Shown: in pieces, positions 50,986 to 58,933 of the stretch
Layout: each line of letters starts with the position of its first letter
How positions within the stretch are numbered: position 1 is the first letter of the stretch
From: Planctomycetota bacterium
GTDB taxonomy: Bacteria; Planctomycetota; Brocadiia; Brocadiales; Brocadiaceae
Assembly: GCA_016873165.1 (NCBI GenBank)
Contig: VGXV01000003.1
Span: 62,001-126,000, forward strand
DNA: 64,000 nucleotides
Direction: 5' to 3'
Notes under the pieces: generated by a model
What the model saw: only the letters and a program-made list of their open reading frames with translations
Told to the model about the DNA's origin: nothing
Databases searched by the model: none
Translations under genes and position numbers: made by a program

Positions 50986-51400
50986 TCAAATATCTCCGTT
51001 TTAGAATTTCCCATTCCTTTATAGAAAAATCAAAATACTTTCTCAATGTAAGTGACTCAAAATTGTGCCTCAAGAACGGTTGTTTGTCCGCTAAGATTAT
51101 TTTATTTTCAATTATTCTTGCAGCAAGCGGAAGCGGTGCGGTATTTAAAATAACCAAATCTATTTCATCTGTTTCTAAAATATTTATAAAATGTCCCACA
51201 ATTTCCAGCTTGTCCTCCGGCAATGAGGATGTATCTGAAAGGTACACCGCAATATCCACATCACTTAATGGTGTTTGTTTTCTCTGTGCTAAACTGCCAA
51301 AAAGATAGGCAAATAGTATCTTGGGGTTTGATTCCAAATAAGAACGTATTTCAGGCAGCAACTTATGTATATCTTCCCGTATTGTATCAACCTTAATCAT
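50975..51400 (-). CDS. mntA: MntA-like nucleotidyltransferase antitoxin
   Basis: 141 residues. The minimal nucleotidyltransferase motif is FAYLFGSLAQRKQTPLSDVD followed by IAVYL, the GSX10DXD pattern, with a third acidic residue later in EIDLVILNT. In type VII toxin-antitoxin systems this enzyme AMPylates HepT. First gene of the pair; the end overlaps HepT by 11 bp. The region upstream is AT-rich and presumably holds the promoter. Confidence 0.87.
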   Translation of the reverse strand: MIKVDTIREDIHKLLPEIRSYLESNPKILFAYLFGSLAQRKQTPLSDVDIAVYLSDTSSLPEDKLEIVGHFINILETDEIDLVILNTAPLPLAARIIENKIILADKQPFLRHNFESLTLRKYFDFSIKEWEILKRRYLIGR

Positions 51401-51885
51401 ATTGATTTTTCTCTTTAAATAATAAAGAAAACCCTCTATACATTTAAGACAAATAATTGCGGATTTTTAACTACAGGGGCGAACGTTGTTTTGAGTGGAG
51501 AACCTATTCTTCAATAAACTTTCTCAGAGTGTACAAAAACTTGTATGTCTTATCAACAGGTTATTTTATCATTATTGGTATTTTAATATATCTAAAGCGT
51601 GGGTAGCTATTCACGTTTATCGCAATTTTTTCATGCAACAGCAACAAATTATTAGTAAAATTCTATTGTGCTATTTAACAAGCGTTTTAGCGACATAAGA
51701 AGGCATAGACAAATAGCCAATTTACTTATAAAATATGTACACTGCCGGTAGAATCTTTTTGGATAGCACGATATCCGTTTTTTAATATCGATGCCGGAAT
51801 CCATTGGAAGTAATATAGAACTATACGGTTGAATGAAAATGTATCGCAGTCGTTTTACCAATGCAGCGCTGATAAGGAGAAAAAT
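51401..51885. other. Gene-free AT-rich region
   Basis: About 485 bp between the divergent MntA and DUF2959 genes. It should hold promoters for both. No repeat of the families seen elsewhere, no clear hairpin and no coding region was recognised. Confidence 0.45.
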
Positions 51886-52548
51886 ATGAAGCTTTTAAGT
51901 GTAAGAAGTATTTGTTCTTTCTCTTTTATGTTTTTTATGTTGCTACATTTTTCCGGCTGCCAGACAACGTATTACAACTCGATGGAAAAACTGGGTTATA
52001 ATAAAAGGGAAATGCTTTCAAATAAAGTAAAAGACGCAAGAAATATCCTGCAGGAAACAGATGAACAATTTAAATCGGCGCTGGTCGAATTCAGATCGGT
52101 TGTTACTCATGATGGCGTGACGTATGAAGAAAAATACAACAGGCTGAAAAACGGATATGAAAAATGCCGTGAAAAATCATTATCGCTTAGTAAAGGAATC
52201 AAGGCGGCAGAAACGGTAGCTGAAGCGATGTTTACCGAATGGGAGGTTGAATTAGAACAGTATGTAAATAGTTCGCTGAGAGAAAGCAGCCAGAGAAAAT
52301 TAATACAAAAGAGAAGGCAATTTCAACATCTTATAGAATCCATGAAATACATTGAGCGGAAATTAGACCCCGTGCTTGTCGATTTCAGTGATCAGGTGCT
52401 GTATTTGAAGCATAACCTGAATACCCAGGCGATCATTACCATGCAGAAGGAACTTGTTATGTTTGAGGATGAGGTCATTTCCCTGATAAGAGAGATGTCC
52501 ATTTCCATTGGAACTGCCGATACGTTTATCAGTTCGATCGTCGAATAA
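51886..52548 (+). CDS. DUF2959-like lipoprotein
   Basis: 220 residues. N-terminal lipoprotein signal: MKLLSVRSICSFSFMFFMLL followed by HFSGC, the lipobox Cys. The mature part is helical and highly charged (SMEKLGYNKREMLSNKVKDA, RSVVTHDGVTYEEKYNRLKN, RRQFQHLIESMKYIERKLDP), matching DUF2959. Function unknown; the protein is expected on the outside of a membrane. The ATG at 51886 has AAGGAGA about 5 bases upstream. A frame extends 19 codons further 5' but lacks a site. Followed by a family A element. Confidence 0.8.
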   Translation: MKLLSVRSICSFSFMFFMLLHFSGCQTTYYNSMEKLGYNKREMLSNKVKDARNILQETDEQFKSALVEFRSVVTHDGVTYEEKYNRLKNGYEKCREKSLSLSKGIKAAETVAEAMFTEWEVELEQYVNSSLRESSQRKLIQKRRQFQHLIESMKYIERKLDPVLVDFSDQVLYLKHNLNTQAIITMQKELVMFEDEVISLIREMSISIGTADTFISSIVE

Positions 52549-52721
52549 CGATGCGATAAACAGATATTTCCCCGATGGAACTGCATGGGAATTACAGATA
52601 GCGCGTTTCCGGCAATGGCCATCGGGTTAGCTATGTTATACCCCATACCTCCTCCGGCGGAGATTTTGCATTTATTACCCACACAGCTCAATGCCATCAA
52701 GTTAAGGCAGGGCGGATTAAG

Positions 52722-52902
52722 GGGGAGCATTCCCGATTTTTGCAACTCATCATTTATAGTATGCTTCGACTCCGCTCAGCATGACCCGAACTGTCACCCT
52801 GAGCGGAGTCGAAGGGTTGAGTTTCTCAGTGAGATGAGGAACTTTTCGTATTTGGCAGAATATACGCTAATTGTTTTATTACAATAAATCGGGAATGCTC
52901 CC
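52722..52902. repeat. Family A element, copy 5
   Basis: Starts GGGGGAGCATTCCCGATTTT and ends ATAAATCGGGAATGCTCCC. The core is nearly the same as in 564-770: CTCCGCTCAGCATGACCC, CACCCTGAGCGGAGTCGAAG, AGTTTCTCAGTGAGATGAGG, ATATACGCTAATTGTTTTA. It stands 42 bp beyond the HtpG stop codon. Confidence 0.85.
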
Positions 52903-52944
52903 GATTAAGGCGTTGTTTTTTATACCGAATCCACCAATAACGTG

Positions 52945-54855
52945 CTAAATAATAATCTTCTTCCCTTCTCCCAGTTTTGCGTTGGTGAGTTCTTCAAGAA
53001 GCTCGTTTACCCTTGGCGCCATGGAGGTGGGATCGAAGACGACGCCGTCCTGCATAAGCGCATTTTCAAATAACTGGTTGATAATTTTACCGATAAGCGG
53101 CTGATTGTCCGGGGTTTCGTTCATCCGTGCCAGGTTTTGAATCATCTTGTTTTTCCGGTTAATTTCCATGATCTTCTTGGACATCTGATAATTCTTGTCC
53201 ATCATGTGGATAAGTTTCTGTACATGAACGCTTGGTGAGAAGTCAGGGTTTACAAGGCAGCATGGGCTGTCGCTCAGCCGGTGAGATTCCTTAACGTCCG
53301 TTACCTTGTCTGCCAGGGTGACCTTCATGGTCTTTAAAAGATGTTTAAATATTTCATCATAGTTTTTCGGCTCCGAAGACGTGTCAACAATCCCCTTATC
53401 GGCGTCTTTCAGTACGTCCAGGTTTGCCTGATCCGCCGACCTGATTGGTTTTTCTTCGAATTTGTCGAGGCCTGACAGGAGAAATTCATCGTTGGGGTCG
53501 GTTAGATATAATACTTCCACCTGCTTTTTCCTGAATATTTCCAGGTAGGGACTTTTTTCGATTGTGTCCCTGTTCACGGCGGTTATATAATAGATTTCCT
53601 TCTGTTCCGGTTTCATCCTTTCCGTGTATTCTTTCAGGGAAACCAGTTCATTGGCGTCCTTGCAATGCGAAGAATTAAACCTCATTAACTGCGCCAGCGT
53701 TTCTCTGTTCTCAAAATCAAAATGAACCCCTTCTTTTAATATTCTTCCGAATTGTTTCCAGAAGGTTTCGTACTTTTCCTTATCATTTTTTGCGATATCC
53801 TGGAGAAGTCCCAGAACTTGTTTTACGAGTATGCTTTTCATCTTCTGGATAACACGGTTGTCCTGAAATGTTTCCCTCGAAATATTCAGGGGAATATCGG
53901 AAGAATCAACCACGCCGCGGACGAATCTCAGATATTCAGGCAAGAGCGTTTTGCAGTCTGCCTGAATGAGGATTTTGTTGCAATACAGTTGAATTCCATG
54001 TTCCAGTTTCTTAAGCATGACCGATTCATAATTTGACGCCGGACAATAGAGAATGCTGTAAAACTGAATGGGCGCTTCGGCGGAGGTGTGCAGATGGAAA
54101 AGGGGTTTTTCCTCTGTGTTTGCAATAAACTTATAAAACTCTTCATACTGTTCCGCAGTGACATTCTTTTTTGGTTCTTTCCATATAGCGGTAATCTGAT
54201 TTGCTTTTTCGCCGCTTACGAGGATGGGAAAACTTACGAAGTTTGAATATTTCTTAATGATGGAGGATATTCTCGTTTTGTCGGTATATTCTTTTTCTTC
54301 TTCCTTTAAATGAACAATGATTTCCGTGCCGCGTTTTTCTTTTTCTATCTGGTGCATGAAGTATTTTCCGGTGCCGTCTGACCGCCATTCAAAGGCCGGT
54401 TCCCCTTTTTTGTATGACTTTGTTCTGATTCTTACTTCATCGGCCACCATAAACACGGAATAAAAACCCACGCCAAACTGCCCGATTACGTTTGAATCCT
54501 TCTTTGCTTCCTCGGATAAAGTTGAAATAAATTCAAGAGACCCCGATTTTGCGATGGTTCCCACGTTCTTTATAATTTCGTCCTTTGTCATTCCGATGCC
54601 GGTATCGGATAGGGTAAGGGTTTTATTTGCCTCGTCCATTTCAATATTAATTTCAAGGGGCAGGTCTTTCCCTTCATAGTCCTCATTGGTAAGCGAATGA
54701 AAACGCAGTTTCGTGAGAGCGTCAGACGCATTGGAAATAAGTTCCCGCAGGAATATCTCTTTATGTGTATATAATGAATGTGAAAGAATATGAAGTAATT
54801 TTTTTATTTCCGCCTGGAATTCAAAACTTTCGTCTTTTTTTGCCTCTTCCGCCAT
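52945..54855 (-). CDS. htpG: Chaperone HtpG (Hsp90)
   Basis: 636 residues, full-length bacterial Hsp90. N-terminal ATPase: KKLLHILSHSLYTHKEIFLRELISNASDA (quoted in part: YTHKEIFLRELISNASDAL), TLSDTGIGMTKDEI, GTIAKSGS, IGQFGVGFYSVFMVAD. Middle domain: LPEYLRFVRGVVDSSDIPLN, NISRETFQDN. C-terminal dimerisation part follows. A cytosolic ATP-driven chaperone. The start is firm: AGGAGAGG upstream of the ATG at 54855. Confidence 0.97.
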   Translation of the reverse strand: MAEEAKKDESFEFQAEIKKLLHILSHSLYTHKEIFLRELISNASDALTKLRFHSLTNEDYEGKDLPLEINIEMDEANKTLTLSDTGIGMTKDEIIKNVGTIAKSGSLEFISTLSEEAKKDSNVIGQFGVGFYSVFMVADEVRIRTKSYKKGEPAFEWRSDGTGKYFMHQIEKEKRGTEIIVHLKEEEKEYTDKTRISSIIKKYSNFVSFPILVSGEKANQITAIWKEPKKNVTAEQYEEFYKFIANTEEKPLFHLHTSAEAPIQFYSILYCPASNYESVMLKKLEHGIQLYCNKILIQADCKTLLPEYLRFVRGVVDSSDIPLNISRETFQDNRVIQKMKSILVKQVLGLLQDIAKNDKEKYETFWKQFGRILKEGVHFDFENRETLAQLMRFNSSHCKDANELVSLKEYTERMKPEQKEIYYITAVNRDTIEKSPYLEIFRKKQVEVLYLTDPNDEFLLSGLDKFEEKPIRSADQANLDVLKDADKGIVDTSSEPKNYDEIFKHLLKTMKVTLADKVTDVKESHRLSDSPCCLVNPDFSPSVHVQKLIHMMDKNYQMSKKIMEINRKNKMIQNLARMNETPDNQPLIGKIINQLFENALMQDGVVFDPTSMAPRVNELLEELTNAKLGEGKKIII

Positions 54856-54982
54856 ATATTTGTGCCTCTCCTGTAAAATAATTTTACCAATTAATTATTA
54901 TGTAGTTATTCAATCAAAAGTGTTACAAAAATTTCTTATGCATTATTTTCCAGCACATAGAAAAAGTAATTCCATCTTTTTT

Positions 54983-55276
54983 TTATCTGATTTTTTTTAG
55001 AAACGTTTCGCTATCTTTTTTGTGAACAACGGCAAGGATGATGACCTCTTTGGAATGGATTCGATAATAAATCCTAAAATCACCGCTTCGCAGACGATAC
55101 AGTGGCGGATCAAAGTTTGTTAGTTTTCTTATTCTGTTTTTACCTAAAGGAAAGGGAAATGCTTCTAAATAGGTTTTTATATCGGTTGCCAGTTGAAGGG
55201 CTTTGTCAATCTCAAGCTTTTCAATTTCTTTTTGGGCAGAGGGACTGAATAAAACTTTAAACCTTTTTTGTTCCAC
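54983..55276 (-). CDS. RelE/ParE-family toxin
   Basis: 97 residues, RelE/ParE fold. KVLFSPSAQKEIEKLEIDKA at the N-terminus, GKNRIRKLTNFDPPLYRLRS and GDFRIYYRIHSKEVIILAVV at the core, then HKKDSETFLKKI, with the usual basic residues of a ribosome-dependent mRNase. The gene overlaps the antitoxin gene by 20 bp. Target not shown. Confidence 0.87.
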   Translation of the reverse strand: MEQKRFKVLFSPSAQKEIEKLEIDKALQLATDIKTYLEAFPFPLGKNRIRKLTNFDPPLYRLRSGDFRIYYRIHSKEVIILAVVHKKDSETFLKKIR

Positions 55277-55532
55277 GTCGTTTTTCCAACTTTTTTATCA
55301 TAGCATCAGCGGTGATTCCACCCTCAACCGTGTATTCTGCGTAAGCCTCTTCAATTCTCCTTTTGAAAGCCGGATCATTTTCTATAAGATAATCGGCAAG
55401 GTCTTCTTCTGTTATATGATGCAAAACGGCAACCGGCTTGCCGTAAGCCGTGATTATTATGTCCTCATTTTCAGACTCTCTGAGAATATCCATAGTGCTG
55501 TGTTTTAGTTCTTTTACTCCCGCAAAACGCAT
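55257..55532 (-). CDS. Phd/YefM-type antitoxin
   Basis: 91 residues from MRFAGVKELKHSTMDILRES. The N-terminal Phd/YefM-like DNA-binding fold is seen in IITAYGKPVAVLHHITEEDL. The C-terminal part is charged and would bind the toxin. I chose the ATG at 55532 because AAAGGAGGAGAG lies directly upstream; a longer frame to 55559 lacks a site. It precedes and overlaps the RelE-type toxin gene. Confidence 0.85.
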   Translation of the reverse strand: MRFAGVKELKHSTMDILRESENEDIIITAYGKPVAVLHHITEEDLADYLIENDPAFKRRIEEAYAEYTVEGGITADAMIKKLEKRRGTKKV

Positions 55533-55659
55533 AGTCTCTCCTCCTTTGCATTCGGCCATTAAGTTTAAAGTTGCACAATAGTGTAACCATGCATAAGGCT
55601 GTATGTCAATAGTAAAATTAGAGTATACAAAAGACGCACAAATAGGTAAAAAATTGTTT

Positions 55660-57372
55660 TTATTCTTTCTCTGTTCGCAAACCGTATTTTTTCATCTTGT
55701 TGTAAAGTGTTCTGCGGTTTATGCCAAGTAATTGCGCCGCTTTTGACTTGTTTCCGCCGGTTTTTTCCAATATTTGAACAACCGTGTCCCGATCATTTTC
55801 CTTCCTGATTTTCCCCTGAGGAGAAATCTCCGCCGATCTGATATTTTTAAGTTCGCTGGGGATATAATTCAGTGTGATAATGGGGTCATTGCATATGGCA
55901 AAGGCATATTCCAACGTGTGCGAAAGTTCTCTGATGTTGCCCGGCCAATGATAGTCCATAAACAATTTCAGGACATCTGATGATAATGACCTGATGTTTT
56001 TGTTGAATTTATTATTAAACCTTTCTACGAAGTGTTCCACCAGCAGAGGAATATCCTCCTTCCTGTCCCTGAGCGCCGGCATGGCAAGTTCCGCTACTTT
56101 CAACCGGTAATACAAGTCTTCCCGGAACTTTCCCATTTTTACCTTTTTCCGAAGATCCTGGTTGGTTGCGGCAATAACCCTGACGTCTACTTTGACAGAG
56201 TGAGAATCTCCGACCCGTTCAAATTCCATATCCTGAATTACCCTCAATAAGCGCAGTTGCATCATTTCGGAAATATCGCCTATCTCATCCAGAAAAATAG
56301 TGCCTCCATTTGCCATTTGGAATCTGCCGATTCTGTCGTTTACCGCCCCCGTGTATGCTCCCTTGACATGTCCGAATAGTTCACTTTCAAGCAAATTGTC
56401 CGATAATGCCGCGCAATTTACCACAACGAAAGGTTTTTTCTGTTTCTGTTTGTAATAATGCAATGCTTCAGCCACCAATCCTTTTCCGGTGCCGCTTTCT
56501 CCGGTGATCAGGACCGTCGTTTGAATAGAGGAAAGGGCTTCAATAAACGAGAAAACCCTTTTCATCTCATGGCTTTTGCCAATGAGATTATAAAGATCCT
56601 GACGTTGCTGCAGGTCATTTTCCAGCGCAGCCAGGCGGGTTTCATCCCTGACGACCAGGACGCAGCCGTTAAAAGTATCATGGGCATCAAAAAGGGGATA
56701 CGTCGCTATGCTTGCCACCTGTCTTGGTCTGGCAGTGTTGTTGCATTCAAACCGAATAAATTCGGCAGGATCCTTTGTGCTGACGGTTTTGGTGAGGGCC
56801 TCGAGACATTTTCCTCCGCACCTGTCCAGAAAAGAATCAAATCTTTTCCCTTTCGTCTCATCATTACAGGGAAATCCGCAGATATTTTCGGCAGCCTTAT
56901 TGAGTTCAACGATCTCCAGTTCTTTGTTTACCGTAATAATTGCCTCTTTGATGCTCTTCAGGATTGCCTCAAGGTTTGACCGGTATTTTATATTTTCATC
57001 AACGATTTTTTTATGCTCCAGGGCTTTTTTGATGGTGCGCAAAAGGGTTTCGTTTTTTATCGGCTTGGGCAGATAATCATATGCGCCCATTCGCACAGCT
57101 TCGGAGGCAGTTTCAACGGTCGGGTATCCGGTGATAAAAATCACCGGACTGGTAATGTTGCTTTCCTTTGCCTTTTTTAACACTTCCAAGCCGGAATCGG
57201 AGCCAAGGATAATATCCGTAAGTATCAAATCGAAATTTTTCTGCGCGATCATATCTCTCGCAGCATTAATATTGTTTACGATGGAAACGTTATATCCCTC
57301 TTCGGACAGTAATTTTTGCAGCGTAAAAGTGATAATGAATTCATCATCAACAATAAGAATTTTTGGCTTCAT
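55660..57372 (-). CDS. NtrC-like sigma-54 activator with PAS domain
   Basis: 570 residues. Receiver (about 1-120; phospho-acceptor in LILTDIILGSDSG), PAS-like region (about 130-245, with a Cys pair in RCGGKCLEAL), AAA+ ATPase (about 255-480: GESGTGKGLVAEALHYY, HVKGAYTGAVNDRIGRFQ, GTIFLDEIGDI, RVIAATNQDLRKKVK) and a Fis-type HTH (NKSKAAQLLGINRRTLYNKM). The sigma-54-contacting loop is GAYTGA, a Phe-to-Tyr variant of GAFTGA. It activates sigma-54 promoters on phosphorylation. It is the third gene after two histidine kinases, 55 bp after the second, so it is their likely partner. Confidence 0.93.
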   Translation of the reverse strand: MKPKILIVDDEFIITFTLQKLLSEEGYNVSIVNNINAARDMIAQKNFDLILTDIILGSDSGLEVLKKAKESNITSPVIFITGYPTVETASEAVRMGAYDYLPKPIKNETLLRTIKKALEHKKIVDENIKYRSNLEAILKSIKEAIITVNKELEIVELNKAAENICGFPCNDETKGKRFDSFLDRCGGKCLEALTKTVSTKDPAEFIRFECNNTARPRQVASIATYPLFDAHDTFNGCVLVVRDETRLAALENDLQQRQDLYNLIGKSHEMKRVFSFIEALSSIQTTVLITGESGTGKGLVAEALHYYKQKQKKPFVVVNCAALSDNLLESELFGHVKGAYTGAVNDRIGRFQMANGGTIFLDEIGDISEMMQLRLLRVIQDMEFERVGDSHSVKVDVRVIAATNQDLRKKVKMGKFREDLYYRLKVAELAMPALRDRKEDIPLLVEHFVERFNNKFNKNIRSLSSDVLKLFMDYHWPGNIRELSHTLEYAFAICNDPIITLNYIPSELKNIRSAEISPQGKIRKENDRDTVVQILEKTGGNKSKAAQLLGINRRTLYNKMKKYGLRTEKE

Positions 57373-57427
57373 AGTTTGTTTGTGCCCTCTTCAAAAAAAT
57401 CACGCCCCCCCTTTCAGGTAATAAAGC

Positions 57428-58930
57428 TCATATGCCGGGCGGCAGGGTAATTATTACTTTGGTAAATTCCCCTTCTTTGCTGTCAATCTCCATTGTGCCG
57501 TCGTGTGCCTTTATAAGTTTTTCGCAGATGTTCAAACCCAGCCCGGGACTTTTTTTAAATGATTTTGTAGTAAAGAAAGGAACCATCACCTTTTTTATAT
57601 TATTTGCAGGTATTCCGCACCCATGATCGTAAAATACGATTTGAGCGTGATTGATGCCTTTAAGCGTTATCGTTTTACCGGATATCTCAAGAATTTTATT
57701 CTGATCCGAATGGGGATGTTTTTCATTGAGCGCATCCCGCGCGTTGCTGATAAGATTCAAGAATGCTTCCTGTAATTGCTGAGGGTATCCAATAAGCTTC
57801 GGCATGTCTGCGGGAAAGCAAACATTGATGCGGATGCCTTCCTTTTTCATTACTGCTCCCACAAGGGCAAGCAGGTCTGAGATTATTTCCCGGATATCGC
57901 AGTTGATTTTCATCACATTTTTCAATTCGACAAATGAAAGAAGGCTTTTTGTCATGGAAACAATGCGGTCGGATTCTTTGAGTATCAACCGGACAAAATC
58001 AGGGTTTATATTTTTGTTTTCTGCGGATTCTTTGTGTATTAACTGAGCGCAGTTAACTATTCCATATATGGGATTGTTAATTTCGTGCGCTATGCTTGCC
58101 GCCAGTTCTCTGAATTTTTCCATCTGGCCGTTCCGCATGGATTCTGTCTGCGCTATCACTTCATCGGTAATATCGGTTGCCGCCATGATTACTTTGCGGG
58201 ATGTGTTATCTTTTTCCTCTGCCGGAAATACCTTTACATTGATAAACCGGTTGTTGAGCGCGGAGAATTGCAGGCTTTCCGGCACCCCGGTATGAAAACA
58301 TTTTATTGCCGGACATTCGGCGCAGGGGGTAGTGCGGTTAAACCACAGTTGATAACAATACCTGCCTGTAATATCAGGCAGTTCTTTCCCGAATAGTTTT
58401 GCGGTTGCATTGTTTGCCCATAAGACTTTTAATTCTCCGGAAAGTAAAATTATCGAGGTATCAAGCGCCTCCACAAAAGAGCGGAACTGCCGGGAAAGTC
58501 TTTTTGCAGTATTTTCGCTTTTACGCAGTTTTATTTCCAATCGTTTTCGCTCCGTTATATCTTCCATGACAGCGACAGAGTGTGTGATAGTGCCTTCGCT
58601 GCTTCTGACAGGGGAAATTGAAACGGAAAACCAATAGCTTTTGCCATTTCTCTTCTTGTTGCGCAATTTGCCCCGCCATTCAATGCCGGATGTGACCGTA
58701 TTCCATACTTGTGCATACGATTTCAGCGGTGTTTTGTCCGGTATAAAAAAAAAGAGATTTTGCCCGATGGCTTCTTCAAAGGAGTAGCCGGTTAATAGGG
58801 AAAATCCGGAGTTAACATATTCAATTTTCCCTTGGGTATCGGCAAGTATCATTGCGAACGGATTCTGTTCTATCGCGAAACATAGGCTCTCACTTAGTTT
58901 TTCTCTATTTTCCGTGCAGGTAAAATTCAA
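57428..58930 (-). CDS. PAS histidine kinase with cysteine cluster
   Basis: 500 residues, no membrane segment seen. PAS with PAC (about 15-135: LADTQGKIEYVNSGFSLLTG, SVAVMEDITERKRLEIKL), a second PAS-like domain (about 150-275) with the Cys motif YCYQLWFNRTTPCAECPAIK then CFHTG, then HisKA (ELAASIAHEINNPIYGIVNC) and HATPase (NLISNARDALNE, DHGCGIP, PGLGLNICEKLI). The TTG at 58930 is the start: AAGGAG lies 8 bases upstream, and an ATG 4 bases before it is in another frame. It begins 3 bases after the stop of the 889-residue kinase. Cytosolic redox or metal sensing by the Cys cluster is inferred. Confidence 0.88.
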   Translation of the reverse strand: MNFTCTENREKLSESLCFAIEQNPFAMILADTQGKIEYVNSGFSLLTGYSFEEAIGQNLFFFIPDKTPLKSYAQVWNTVTSGIEWRGKLRNKKRNGKSYWFSVSISPVRSSEGTITHSVAVMEDITERKRLEIKLRKSENTAKRLSRQFRSFVEALDTSIILLSGELKVLWANNATAKLFGKELPDITGRYCYQLWFNRTTPCAECPAIKCFHTGVPESLQFSALNNRFINVKVFPAEEKDNTSRKVIMAATDITDEVIAQTESMRNGQMEKFRELAASIAHEINNPIYGIVNCAQLIHKESAENKNINPDFVRLILKESDRIVSMTKSLLSFVELKNVMKINCDIREIISDLLALVGAVMKKEGIRINVCFPADMPKLIGYPQQLQEAFLNLISNARDALNEKHPHSDQNKILEISGKTITLKGINHAQIVFYDHGCGIPANNIKKVMVPFFTTKSFKKSPGLGLNICEKLIKAHDGTMEIDSKEGEFTKVIITLPPGI

Positions 58931-58933
58931 CCA

